Shown here in pieces: positions 1-9,340 of a stretch of 64,000 nt of DNA; position 1 is the stretch's first letter, and every line of letters begins with the position of its first letter. The notes beneath the pieces are model-generated. The model was given only the letters and a program-made list of their open reading frames with translations. It ran no database searches and had not been told where the DNA came from. The translations under genes were made by a program, and so were the position numbers. The DNA lies in contig NZ_GL982514.1 in NCBI RefSeq assembly GCF_000220255.1, positions 116,798 through 180,797 on the forward strand, given 5' to 3'. Origin of the DNA: Prevotella pallens ATCC 700821 (GTDB taxonomy: Bacteria; Bacteroidota; Bacteroidia; Bacteroidales; Bacteroidaceae).

Positions 1-954
1 GGCACTATAAACTATAAATTAAACAACCAAAACATAGCCGCAAAGGTAAAAGCCGAATGCCAAAACATAGCCATTAGCGCAGCCGAACCCCAAAAAACAA
101 CCCAAATAGCCCTAAATGTGTATTCTGCACAAGAGGGATTTGTAATATCAGAAATATTCTTTACCGGCACAACAACCCCCGATGGGTTTATGTATACCGA
201 CGATCAGTACATCAAAATAGGCAATAATAGCGACACAACAATGTATGCTGACGGCATAGCTTTCATAGAATCGTTCTTCACAAGCGACGATAAACACGAC
301 TATCAACCCGATATTAGGAACGAAGCAATGACCATTTCTGCCATCTATGTCATACCCGGCACCGGACACGATGTACCAGTTCTGCCCGGAAAAGAACTAC
401 TTATAGCTCTCACCGCCATAGACCATCGTCCCATAAACCCTAACTCTTTCGACCTGAGAAAGGCAGATTTTGAAATCTACGACAAGTCTTCGCACCCCGA
501 AGGAGACCAAGATAACCCCAAAGTACCCAACCTTTTAAACTGGTATGCTAACTTTAATGGAACGTTTGTAATGCACACTCGTGGAGTAAAAAGCTACGCA
601 TTGGCTCGCCCAATGGTAGACCAAAGCACATATACAAAGCAATATAGATACAAATTTGGCTACATTTTTAAACAAGGAGACATAGTGGTGCCAATGAACG
701 AAAACGAATATTTTATGCCAAATGCGTGGATAATAGATGCCGTAAACCTTGCCGTTCCCACCGTATACGAGTGGAATATAATATCGGCAAGGCTAGATAA
801 GGGCTTCACTTACTGTGGAAATGTAGACTTTGATGAGGCTCGTTACAACAAAGCTGTGGTAAGAAAAAGAAACGAAAATGGGTGGATTGATACCAATAAC
901 TCTACCAACGACTTCACGCCAAACGCTGTTCCATCGTGCTCAAAGATGCCTTAA
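1..954 (+). CDS. DUF4876-type surface/lipoprotein, 5' end outside window
   Basis: The reading frame is open from base 1, so this is the C-terminal 317 residues of a longer protein. A GTG at 118 lies inside the frame and is not a credible start. The sequence has the features of DUF4876 proteins of Bacteroidota: beta-rich, with an early VISEIFFTGTTTPDG stretch, a D-D-Q-Y-I-K-I-G-N-N segment, and a C-terminus ending in S-C-S-K-M-P. Family members are usually secreted lipoproteins encoded near TonB-dependent receptors, and their function is not known. The next gene, an M16 protease, starts 63 bp downstream on the same strand with no terminator between, so the two are probably co-transcribed. The family assignment is by recognition of the sequence and was not searched. 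Confidence 0.7.
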   Translation, partial: GTINYKLNNQNIAAKVKAECQNIAISAAEPQKTTQIALNVYSAQEGFVISEIFFTGTTTPDGFMYTDDQYIKIGNNSDTTMYADGIAFIESFFTSDDKHDYQPDIRNEAMTISAIYVIPGTGHDVPVLPGKELLIALTAIDHRPINPNSFDLRKADFEIYDKSSHPEGDQDNPKVPNLLNWYANFNGTFVMHTRGVKSYALARPMVDQSTYTKQYRYKFGYIFKQGDIVVPMNENEYFMPNAWIIDAVNLAVPTVYEWNIISARLDKGFTYCGNVDFDEARYNKAVVRKRNENGWIDTNNSTNDFTPNAVPSCSKMP

Positions 955-1017
955 ACAACATAAAAGCTGGCAAAACAAACCACAATAACAATATAAACAA
1001 AACATAAAAAGCAAAAT

Positions 1018-3852
1018 ATGCAAAACAAAATGAAACACTTTCTAACCATTGTAGCACTTTTCTTTGCATGCAATATATATGCACAACAAGGAAAAATAGA
1101 TAACGATAACACCATAAGAAAGGGCATTTTGCCGAACGGAATGACCTATTATATACGCCATAATGCACAAACTAAAGGCGTAGCAGACTTCTATATTGCA
1201 CAGAAAGTTGGCTCTATTCTCGAGGAAAAACGCCAACGCGGACTGGCACACTTCCTAGAACACATGGCATTTAACGGCACAAAACACTTCCCAGGCAACA
1301 CTTTGCAACCCGGAATAGTAGCTTGGTGCGAAAGCGTAGGCATTAAGTTTGGTGCCAATCTTAATGCTTATACCAGCGTAGACCAAACTGTTTACAACAT
1401 ATCGGCGGCACCTGTAACACGCGAAGGCGTAATTGATTCGTGCCTATTAATACTAAACGACTGGAGCCACGAACTACTTTTAACCGACAAAGAGATAGAC
1501 AAAGAACGGGGAGTGATAGAAGAAGAATGGCGAACACGCCGCTCTGGTATGGCTATGCAACGACTTTCAGAACAAGCTATGCCCGTTATTTATGCCGGAA
1601 CAAAGTATTCTGACTGCATGCCAATAGGCAATATAGACATTGTTAGAACATTTCCTTACAACGATTTACGCGACTATTACAGCAAATGGTACCGTCCAGA
1701 CTTGCAAGCTATTATAGTTGTGGGAGACATAAACGAGGATAAAATAGAAGAAAAAATAAAAAAACTGTTTGCTAAAATACCACTTCCACAAAATCCCGCA
1801 CACCGCATTTACTACCCAATAGGTAACAACGAGAAGATGATACTATACACGGCTACCGACAAAGAACAGCCTACCGTGAATTTTACACTATACATGAAAC
1901 GCGATGTAACACCAAAACAAGAACGAAACACCATACAAAACTATGCCGACGACTACAAAACTAACATTCTGAGAATGGCTATTAACGACCGATTAGAAGA
2001 GTTGAGCAGAACAAAAAACGCTCCTTTTATATCGGCATCGGTACGAAGTGGCAACTTCTTTCTGGCATCTACAAAAGATGCTTTCGAGCTTTCGGGCGTA
2101 CTAAAAGAGGGAAAAGCCATCGAAGCAATACAACTTCTGGTGGGAGAAGTGGAACGTGCACGTGCCAACGGCATAACTATAGATGAACTGAAAAGGGGAA
2201 AAGCCGAAATGCTATCGTATGCAGAGAACGACTATAACGACCGTTCTAACAGGCGAAATGGCGAATTTGTGGAACAATGTGTGCAGAACTTCCTCGAAGA
2301 AACACCCATTATAGAACCTGAAAAAGAACTCGAAATAGTGCGAAAACTCGACAAAACGGTTACCATAGACGATGTAAACGCACTGGCAAAAACTATTATT
2401 ACAAACCAAAATCAGGTGGTAACAATGTTCGGACCAGACAAAAATACCTTTAAAATGCCTACTAACAGTAGCATAGAAAATGCTATTTTAAAAGCTCAAA
2501 AACAACACTACACACCATATAAAACACAAAACACACTAACAGAAAGGCTTATAACAAAACTGCCAAAACCTGGTAGCATAATATCGGAACGTACCTACAA
2601 ATATGGATATACCGAATTTACACTATCTAACGGACTGAAAGTTTATGTGCGACCAACCAACTTTGAACCCGACGAAGTGAACCTAAAGCTATTTAGTTTA
2701 GGAGGAAAAAACATATATCCAGATAGCGAAATGCCAAACTTAACCTATCTTATGGCTGGAGCTACCATAGGAGGGGTGGCACAATACAACGACCTTACCT
2801 TAGAAAAAATGCTGGCTGGGAAAACCGCAACCGTAACTCCTTTCATTGATAACGATACTCGAGGCATGGCAGGAACATCGAATGTGAAAGACACAAAAAC
2901 GCTTCTCGAACTGGTGTACCTATACTTTACACAGCCCAGAAAAGACCCACAAGCGTTTAAAAACCTAATGGAACAACAACAAGAGTTCCTTACTAACGCA
3001 CACGTAAACCCAATGTTGGCATACAACGACACACTACACAAAGTGGCATACGCTACCAACAGAATGGCATCGATGGACAAAGAACAACTGAAAAGGGTGA
3101 ACTACAACCGCATTATGCACATTTATAAAGAACTGTTTGCTAATGCTGCCAACTTCAAACTTATTCTTACGGGAAACATAAACATAAACAAACTGAAACC
3201 ATTGCTATGTCAATACATTGCAACACTGCCATCTAACAACACAAAAGAAACCATTGGTACGTATGAACCAAAGCTTGTTGATGGCAAAAAAACATACGTT
3301 TTCCATAAAAAACAAACTACTCCTACTGCCATTACTACCATTGTGATAAAAGGAAAAATGGAATACAACAACCGAAACGAATTACTAATGGACGCCATAG
3401 GACAACTGTTGCGCATTGTTTACACCGAAAAGGTGCGCGAAGATAAGGGAGGAACGTATAGCGTACAGGTATCGGGCAACTTGCAACACCACCCCAACGA
3501 TGAGGCTTTGCTACGAATTGCATTCCAAACAGACCCACAAAAATATAACGACCTAATACCTATTGTATACAAAGAATTGGAAAAAATGGCTACCGAAGGA
3601 CCATCGCAGCAAGACCTCGATAAGGTAAAAGCATACGAACTAAAGGTGTATAACCAAGTGTTGCGTATGAATAACTATTGGGAATATGTGCTCTACACCG
3701 ACCTATACAATGGAATAGACGTAGATACAGACTTCCGTTACATTGTAGAAAATATGACTTGCGACGACATTCGTACCACTCTTCGCAATCTGCTAAACCA
3801 GAACAATTGCATAGAAGTTACAATGACGCAACCCACAACCCCTGCAAAGTAA
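1018..3852 (+). CDS. M16 family zinc metalloprotease (pitrilysin/insulinase-like), secreted
   Basis: This 944-residue protein opens with a signal peptide (about residues 1-23, ending Y-A-Q). The inverted zinc motif H-F-L-E-H is at residues 78-82, and the downstream E-R-G-V-I-E-E-E helix (163-170) supplies the third zinc ligand. A second M16 half runs from about residue 530 to the end and lacks the HxxEH motif, as in two-half single-chain M16 enzymes. The length fits the roughly 930-950 residue Bacteroidota M16 proteins. It is expected to act in the periplasm or at the outer membrane on short peptides, but the substrate is unknown. It follows the DUF4876 gene by 63 bp and is likely in the same operon. 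The ATG at 1018 is preferred because the signal peptide follows directly; an ATG at 1030 is an alternative. Confidence 0.92.
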   Translation: MQNKMKHFLTIVALFFACNIYAQQGKIDNDNTIRKGILPNGMTYYIRHNAQTKGVADFYIAQKVGSILEEKRQRGLAHFLEHMAFNGTKHFPGNTLQPGIVAWCESVGIKFGANLNAYTSVDQTVYNISAAPVTREGVIDSCLLILNDWSHELLLTDKEIDKERGVIEEEWRTRRSGMAMQRLSEQAMPVIYAGTKYSDCMPIGNIDIVRTFPYNDLRDYYSKWYRPDLQAIIVVGDINEDKIEEKIKKLFAKIPLPQNPAHRIYYPIGNNEKMILYTATDKEQPTVNFTLYMKRDVTPKQERNTIQNYADDYKTNILRMAINDRLEELSRTKNAPFISASVRSGNFFLASTKDAFELSGVLKEGKAIEAIQLLVGEVERARANGITIDELKRGKAEMLSYAENDYNDRSNRRNGEFVEQCVQNFLEETPIIEPEKELEIVRKLDKTVTIDDVNALAKTIITNQNQVVTMFGPDKNTFKMPTNSSIENAILKAQKQHYTPYKTQNTLTERLITKLPKPGSIISERTYKYGYTEFTLSNGLKVYVRPTNFEPDEVNLKLFSLGGKNIYPDSEMPNLTYLMAGATIGGVAQYNDLTLEKMLAGKTATVTPFIDNDTRGMAGTSNVKDTKTLLELVYLYFTQPRKDPQAFKNLMEQQQEFLTNAHVNPMLAYNDTLHKVAYATNRMASMDKEQLKRVNYNRIMHIYKELFANAANFKLILTGNININKLKPLLCQYIATLPSNNTKETIGTYEPKLVDGKKTYVFHKKQTTPTAITTIVIKGKMEYNNRNELLMDAIGQLLRIVYTEKVREDKGGTYSVQVSGNLQHHPNDEALLRIAFQTDPQKYNDLIPIVYKELEKMATEGPSQQDLDKVKAYELKVYNQVLRMNNYWEYVLYTDLYNGIDVDTDFRYIVENMTCDDIRTTLRNLLNQNNCIEVTMTQPTTPAK

Positions 3853-3892
3853 AACCATTTTCTAGCATCTGCAAAAACGTCTACCATTATAG

Positions 3893-4250
3893 CGAAAAAC
3901 AAAAACCCCCTTTTTGCCGTGCAAAAGTATGGTTTTTGGCGTGCAAAAAGGGGGTTTTTACATTGCAAAAGTATGGTTTTTGCATTGCGAAAGTAGGCAT
4001 TCTGTGTATATTGTTGTGTTATAGCGAGTTGCAAGTGTACGTTGGTGCACAATTTTTTGGTATTTGCATATCCGTAAACACCCACAAAATGGCAGACCGT
4101 CAGCAGCTGTAGGGGTCCGATTTATCGTGCCCGTACCCACGAACACCCACCAAATGGCGTTGCATATTCCCACCGTTGGCATTGCAATACATCATACCGT
4201 ACCCACGTAATTGCACAAAATGGCGTTGCAATTCGTAATATTTCGTACAT
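3893..4250. repeat. Intergenic composite repeat, copy R1
   Basis: This is one of at least eight related non-coding blocks in the window. It contains a perfect 17-bp inverted repeat (3901-3917 with 3943-3959; arms AAAAACCCCCTTTTTGC) around a GTATGGTTTTT segment. A block that is nearly identical in R2 and R5 follows (about 3960-4085), then the core GTAGGGGTCCGATTTATCGT at 4109-4134. Open frames here are short and conserved only because the DNA is repeated, so they should not be annotated as genes. The hairpin lies 48 bp after the M16 stop codon and could end that transcript. Confidence 0.85.
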
Positions 4251-4266
4251 CAAGACAGATAGAAAA

Positions 4267-4303
4267 AAGAGAGAAGTAAACCCATGATGTTTGCTTCTCT
4301 CTT
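4267..4303 (-). terminator. Rho-independent terminator after the LRR gene
   Basis: A 15-bp stem with one mismatch (arms 4267-4281 and 4289-4303, AAGAGAGAAG paired with CTTCTCTCTT) is followed on the minus strand by six T. It lies about 30 bp past the stop codon of the LRR gene. The plus strand also carries a weaker T-rich tail, so it may work in both directions. Confidence 0.8.
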
Positions 4304-4333
4304 GTGTTTTATGTGCTAAACTGAATACTTTTG

Positions 4334-7300
4334 TTAGAACAGTTTGTAGGTTTTATCGCCCGAAATGTGCAGAATGTACACCTGATTGCGCTTAACAGGT
4401 ATAAACAAACTACCTTCGTTGGCTACGCCAGTAGCTATTTGCACACCCGAAACAGTGCAAAGCGTGTAGCGTTGTCCGGCATTCAGCCCCTCGATGGTGT
4501 AGCCATTGCTTTGTGCTATAACCCGAACGGCACTGTTTGTAGCAACCTTTGTAGAGCTAATTGCAGTAACAATATCGGTGGCAAAGTGCTTAAAGTGTCG
4601 CCAGCCATCGGCTTTTTTGTAGGCTTCTACCGCATTTTGGTCTACGTGTAGCACAGCATCGTCAAGATAATATATAGATTTGAAAGCATCGTCGGCTACA
4701 GCTGGCGGTGTCATACTATACGAATAGACGTTCTGAAGTGCCAAACATTCAAAGAAAGCTCTATCTCCTATGGTGCAGTTTGCAGGTATATGAACCTCCA
4801 CAAGGTTAGCATTTTTAATGAAAGCACCTGCTCCCAGTGTTTTTAAAGATGGGATATGCTGTAGCATTGCCAACTGTCCGTTGTGGTAAAAAGCCGAATC
4901 TCCAATGGTTTCAAGTTCAGGTTCAACACCCTCTTCCCACTTTATTCCATTCAAGTTAGGATTGTTTGAGAGTGCATTAGCCTCGATAGTTTTAAGCGAA
5001 CCAGGTAGTGTTATCTCTGTAACAGTATGGTTGTATGCCAAAGCATAGCGGGCAATGGTTTCCAATCCCTCGTTTAATGCGAGCTTATCTGTACCCGGTG
5101 CAGTTTGTGGAATGGTAGGTTGATAGAGTAAAGTGAGCATATTGCGCGTGTAGAGTGCGCCTTTGTTGGCACGTAGAGCCGTGTTTCCCTTAGCCACAGT
5201 AACGCCAAGAAGCGATGGAACCAATGCAAATGCGCCCGGTTTTATGCTTGTTGCGCTCTGAATAATCTCGTATGACGCACCCGAACGGCCCGGAGGATAA
5301 GCCATTAAGCGTGTTTTGTCTTTGCTATACAATACTCCGTCTACCGATGTAAAGTAGTTGTTGGCAGGGTCTACCGTGATTTCGGTGAGCTGAGTACAGA
5401 ACAAAAACACCAGTTCGCCTATGCTTTTAACGTCTTTTGTTATATGAAACGATTCGAGTTCTGTGGCAGCTTGCAATGCGTTGTTATCTATATACTCTAC
5501 TCCTTCTGGGGTTATAGCCTTGCCTTTTGGCTTCCACGAGATGAGATGACCGTCTTTTATTTCGGCTTTATGTTCGGTTTCTTCTGTTTGTTTGCTACAA
5601 ACCAGCCACACAGTAACGTCTTCTTTCAGGTCGGGAATGGTGTAAGTAAGTCCCTTTTCGCCCTTTATTTCGCTTTCGTTAAGTAGCCAACTGTCTACAA
5701 CATAGCCCTCTTTTGGGTGCGCTGTGAACACTACTGTTGCGCCATGTGCCACTACTGCGCCTGTAGAAATAGCAGTTCCGTCTACCGAAGCTGTGAGTTC
5801 GCCAGTTTCATTGTTAAGCGATTTGAAGCTAACAATATGCTTTCCTTGTTCGCGATCGAAGTCTACGAGTATGTCTAAGGCATCTTCTGCGTTGCATTCG
5901 TATATTGTAGCGTTGTCGAAACCTGCGATAGGCAGATACTGATCGATGGTTTTTGTATGTCCTTCAGCATCTGTTACGGTTTCTTTGCCAAGCTTATACC
6001 ACTGTGTAACGTGGTATCCTTCGTTTGGAAATGCCTCGAAACGGAGCTTAGTACCCTTCTTTACCTTTTCGGCACTATTTATTTTCTGTTCTGTTTCTAC
6101 CACTGTGCAGGTAACACTTCCAAAGTTTGGCTCTTTACTTTTAAAGAAAATAATGTCTCCTTCTGCCTCTTTTGTAAGTGTAACTACTATGTTTAATGCT
6201 TCTGAAATGTGATAAACCGACCATATTTCGCCATTTATTGACGATGAGGGACGTAGATTTTCGGGTGCAGCCAACTTGCCATTCACTTCCCATTTGTCTA
6301 TTTTGTAGCCGCCGTATGGTGTTACCATTACCGAAACGCTATTGCCTTTGGGTATGTCTGTACCAGTTTCGAAGTTGCGTGCACCGTTTGTCCACGCTTC
6401 AATTTCGCCTATTTTCTTACCATCAATCTCTATATTTGTGATGCTATAGTTTACTTTAAACTTCTCGGTAGACTGTGGTTCGCCTATTACTATTTGGCAT
6501 TTCTTAAACTTTTGCTGTAGTTTTTCCTTTACGTTTTCGTTAGCTACGTAAATGGTTGTGGAGCTTTTATCGGCAAATTCGGTAGTTCCGAACGACACAA
6601 AGTTGTTGCTTAGGTGAATGTCTACCACGTTTAGCGATGCCACACCACTCCATGTAATGTAGCTATTGGTGTCTACGCTTACCAAATTGGGTACTAACAG
6701 TTCTGCCAAAGCACTGCAACCCGTAAAGCAAGCCTTACCTATGGTTTTAACGCCGGGTAGGTTTATTTTTGCAATATTTGTGTTGTTGTACATTGCATAG
6801 TCGCCAATGGCAGTACATTCGTCGGCAGTTAGCTTTATTTCTTTGGCTTGTCCGGCAATATAAACCAATGTTTTGTTTGGACTGATAATGGCATTTTGCA
6901 AAGCTTTATAGCCTCCGCCATTGTCTATAGATATGGTTGTTAGCGACTTACAGTTCTTAAACGAGTTACCCGAAATGGTAGTAAGGCTTTTTCCTAACGC
7001 TATTTCTTTTAGTTGTTCGCAGCCTTGAAAGGCATCTACTCCCACATTTTTAATGTTTGGAAGAGCCAATGTTGCAAGTTTTTCGCACCGTGCAAAGGCT
7101 TCGTCGCCCACTATTTCTACATTGGGTGCATCTATACTTTCAATGTTAGAACACCCTTTAAAGGCATTCTTGCCTATTTTTTTTACATTGTTTAGCTTAA
7201 TGTTTGTAATGTTGGTGTTACTCTTTTCTTCGCCAATAACCTCCCAAGTGTCTGGATCTTCCTCGGCTGGCGAGTAGAAACAGTTATCTGCTATCTCGGT

Positions 7301-7432
7301 AACATTGGCAGGAATCTCGATAGAACCACTGGCTCCGTCCCACGATTTTAGTACCGTGCCCTCGATAACTTGCGCATTTGCCATGCTAAAACACAGCATT
7401 AGGGCAAACATCAGTAAGTAGATTTTTCTCAT
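4334..7432 (-). CDS. BspA-like leucine-rich repeat surface protein
   Basis: This 1032-residue protein has a signal peptide (about residues 1-20, ending A-N-A-Q). Two clusters of LRR_5 (BspA-type) repeats follow, recognisable by units such as I-G-K-N-A-F-K-G-C-S and I-G-D-S-A-F-Y-H-N-G, at about residues 40-300 and 640-940. Between them (about 330-620) are beta-rich repeats of the Y-x-V-x-x-W type found in Bacteroidota surface proteins. The last 70 residues, with V-S-G-V-Q-I-A-T-G and a final Y-I-L-H-I-S-G-D-K-T-Y-K, resemble a type IX secretion sorting domain, so export to the cell surface is likely. BspA proteins bind host fibronectin and fibrinogen and promote coaggregation; that role is assumed from the family. 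It has its own promoter (7643-7673) and terminator (4267-4303), so it is a single-gene unit. Confidence 0.88.
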   Translation of the reverse strand: MRKIYLLMFALMLCFSMANAQVIEGTVLKSWDGASGSIEIPANVTEIADNCFYSPAEEDPDTWEVIGEEKSNTNITNIKLNNVKKIGKNAFKGCSNIESIDAPNVEIVGDEAFARCEKLATLALPNIKNVGVDAFQGCEQLKEIALGKSLTTISGNSFKNCKSLTTISIDNGGGYKALQNAIISPNKTLVYIAGQAKEIKLTADECTAIGDYAMYNNTNIAKINLPGVKTIGKACFTGCSALAELLVPNLVSVDTNSYITWSGVASLNVVDIHLSNNFVSFGTTEFADKSSTTIYVANENVKEKLQQKFKKCQIVIGEPQSTEKFKVNYSITNIEIDGKKIGEIEAWTNGARNFETGTDIPKGNSVSVMVTPYGGYKIDKWEVNGKLAAPENLRPSSSINGEIWSVYHISEALNIVVTLTKEAEGDIIFFKSKEPNFGSVTCTVVETEQKINSAEKVKKGTKLRFEAFPNEGYHVTQWYKLGKETVTDAEGHTKTIDQYLPIAGFDNATIYECNAEDALDILVDFDREQGKHIVSFKSLNNETGELTASVDGTAISTGAVVAHGATVVFTAHPKEGYVVDSWLLNESEIKGEKGLTYTIPDLKEDVTVWLVCSKQTEETEHKAEIKDGHLISWKPKGKAITPEGVEYIDNNALQAATELESFHITKDVKSIGELVFLFCTQLTEITVDPANNYFTSVDGVLYSKDKTRLMAYPPGRSGASYEIIQSATSIKPGAFALVPSLLGVTVAKGNTALRANKGALYTRNMLTLLYQPTIPQTAPGTDKLALNEGLETIARYALAYNHTVTEITLPGSLKTIEANALSNNPNLNGIKWEEGVEPELETIGDSAFYHNGQLAMLQHIPSLKTLGAGAFIKNANLVEVHIPANCTIGDRAFFECLALQNVYSYSMTPPAVADDAFKSIYYLDDAVLHVDQNAVEAYKKADGWRHFKHFATDIVTAISSTKVATNSAVRVIAQSNGYTIEGLNAGQRYTLCTVSGVQIATGVANEGSLFIPVKRNQVYILHISGDKTYKLF

Positions 7433-7642
7433 TTTTGCTTATTGTTTGAAATTAATGTATATACTTTATGAGCGTTCTGGTAGCCTTTATAAACCGTTTT
7501 TCCTACGGATATGTTTTGCTGTGGTGCCTTTTGCACCGTTTGCGTTCTCTCTTTTTGTTGTTCCGTAATAGAATTTACACCTTATTATATGTAGGGCTAC
7601 ATTGTTTAAATTCGACTTATATGAATCGGTATTTAGGTTCGG

Positions 7643-7673
7643 CAAAGATACTATAAATAATTTTAATGTCAAA
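7643..7673 (-). promoter_or_regulatory. Promoter of the LRR gene
   Basis: On the minus strand TTTG (7673-7670) is followed after exactly 19 bp by TATCTTTG (7650-7643), a perfect match to the Bacteroidota housekeeping consensus. It predicts a 5' leader of about 200 nt for the LRR gene. The rest of 7433-7910 shows no gene. Confidence 0.75.
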
Positions 7674-7910
7674 GAAAATAGGATAGAAATATAATAAATG
7701 CTACAAAAAGTGTGCATAATAGTGGTGCAATTCATTATGCGTTTTGTGGTTGTGTGCAATGGGAGGGTATAATAAAGTTGTGCCAAACGGTGGTTGTGTA
7801 TATGCCGTAATGTGTAGTGTGTGTAGCCATATTGTGAGCAGTGTTTTGTGGTTTTGGTAGGAATGTTTTATAGCCGAATGTTTAGTGTTTTATAAGAGCA
7901 ATATAGACAT

Positions 7911-8225
7911 CAATCAAAAAGGGGGTTTTTGCGTTGCAAAAGTATGGTTTTTAGCGTGCAAAAAGGGGGTTTTTACATTGCAAAAGTATGGTTTTTGCAT
8001 TGCGAAAGTAGGCATTCTGTGTATGTTGTTGTGTTATAGCGAGTTGCAAGTGTACGTTGGTGTACAATTTTATGGTGTTTGCATATACGTGTACACCCAC
8101 AAAATGGGGAACGAAAACGCATATTTGATAATGTGAAAATACGGGCACGATGAATCGGTTTCCTACACCTGACGGAATGTTCGCCACGCATTTCGTGTGT
8201 GTTTGTGGTATATTCAGGTTGTAAA
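7911..8225. repeat. Intergenic composite repeat, copy R2
   Basis: Two AAAAAGGGGGTTTTT modules lie in direct orientation, separated by GTATGGTTTTTAGC. About 130 bp nearly identical to R1 follows (CATTGCGAAAGTAGGCATTC onward), then the conserved core at 8141-8166 in inverse orientation to R1. Non-coding. Confidence 0.82.
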
Positions 8226-8254
8226 TGTGTGGCTATTAGAATGTTATATACACA

Positions 8255-8286
8255 AAAAGACGTGCTCCATTTACGGAACACGTCTT
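8255..8286 (-). terminator. Rho-independent terminator after the OmpA-like gene
   Basis: The arms AAGACGTG (8257-8264) and CACGTCTT (8279-8286) form an 8-bp stem. On the minus strand it is followed by five T. It lies 38 bp after the stop codon of the OmpA-like lipoprotein gene. Confidence 0.8.
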
Positions 8287-8323
8287 AGCGGTAGTTAAGT
8301 TTAATCAAAAATAAGGCATCTTT

Positions 8324-9004
8324 TTATAAGGTGCCATTATTGGCTTTATTAATCATTTCTTTAGATGCATACAAGTAAACCTCTACTCTTCGGTTAGCCT
8401 GACTAACGCGTTTGTTCTCTATAGGGTTAGAACTTCCAAGACCTTCTACTGTGCGAATTTGTCCAGAAGACACACCTTGCGAACGCAAATAGCTTGAAAC
8501 GGCTTTGGCACGACGCTCTGAAAGCGGAATGTTAATATTGTCGTTGCCCGATGCATCGGTATATCCTTGAATGGCAACATCGCAGTCGCTGTTCTGTCTA
8601 AGTACACCAGCAAACTTCGTAAGGTCGTGTTTTGCCGATACATTAAGGTCTGAACTGTTGGTAGCAAACAAGATACCAGAGTCGAAAGTAACCTTTACGC
8701 AACTTAAACCATTGGCATCTTTCACAGTTTCAACCTTAGCATTGTCTACCTGTGCTTGGGTTTGTTGCTTTACTTTGTCCATGTGTCTACCAATTAAAGC
8801 ACCAGTTCCAGCACCTACAGCGGCACCAATGGCAGCACCAATAGCAGTTCCTTTGGTGTTTTTACCTATAATGTTGCCCACGATACCCCCGAGAACGGCA
8901 CCTGCTCCGGCACCTCCGGCACTATAAGTTCCTTGATTTGTTGCACAACTAGACACGAGTGTAGCTACACAAAGTGCGGCTGTTATTGTTTTTAAACTCT
9001 TCAT
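8324..9004 (-). CDS. OmpA-family outer-membrane lipoprotein with glycine zipper
   Basis: This 226-residue protein has a lipoprotein signal ending V-S-S-C, with Cys20 as the lipidated residue. A glycine-zipper segment (about residues 30-75, many G-A and G-G steps, e.g. G-A-A-I-G-A-A-V-G-A-G) follows and may insert in the membrane. The C-terminal OmpA domain (about 105-215) carries the peptidoglycan-binding pattern G-Y-T-D-A-S-G, then L-S-E-R-R-A-K-A-V. The architecture matches YiaD-like proteins that tie the outer membrane to the cell wall. It is a single-gene unit with its own terminator and a leader of about 170 nt, and is divergent from proS. Confidence 0.9.
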   Translation of the reverse strand: MKSLKTITAALCVATLVSSCATNQGTYSAGGAGAGAVLGGIVGNIIGKNTKGTAIGAAIGAAVGAGTGALIGRHMDKVKQQTQAQVDNAKVETVKDANGLSCVKVTFDSGILFATNSSDLNVSAKHDLTKFAGVLRQNSDCDVAIQGYTDASGNDNINIPLSERRAKAVSSYLRSQGVSSGQIRTVEGLGSSNPIENKRVSQANRRVEVYLYASKEMINKANNGTL

Positions 9005-9180
9005 AATGCGTATAATTTTATATGTTTTAAAATTCTAATATATATGTTCTAGCATATTGCACAATATGTATGCGCACATCATACATACGGTTTAATAGCA
9101 CATTACATTCTTTTTAAGCGAAACAACACATAATTGTTATCCTGCAAAACCAATGCCTTCTTAATGCACTGGCACCGCAA

Positions 9181-9188
9181 CAAAGATA
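9181..9188 (-). promoter_or_regulatory. Probable -7 box of the OmpA-like gene
   Basis: TATCTTTG on the minus strand (9188-9181) matches TAnnTTTG. No clear TTTG is visible at the -33 position. It lies back to back with the proS -7 box 45 bp away. Confidence 0.5.
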
Positions 9189-9232
9189 CAACTATTTTTA
9201 TTTTGAAGTGCCGTTTGCCAACATTTTTTTTG

Positions 9233-9240
9233 TAATTTTG
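9233..9240 (+). promoter_or_regulatory. Probable -7 box of proS
   Basis: TAATTTTG matches TAnnTTTG. The nearest upstream TTTG (9214-9217) is only 15 bp away, shorter than usual. A leader of about 95 nt to the proS ATG is predicted. Confidence 0.5.
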
Positions 9241-9340
9241 CACAAAATTACGCTGATAAAGTTATTCAAACAATGGGGAATTGCCTATTTAGTTAGGGAA
9301 TTTGCCTATAAAGACGACATAGAAAAAGATAGTATATATT

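Noticed and set aside
3678..4112. Open frame of 144 codons and similar frames in other repeat blocks
   Set aside because: It overlaps the end of the M16 gene in another frame and continues into repeat R1. The apparent protein conservation among such frames (K-T-I-L-L-Q-C-K-N) comes from the DNA repeat, on both strands.
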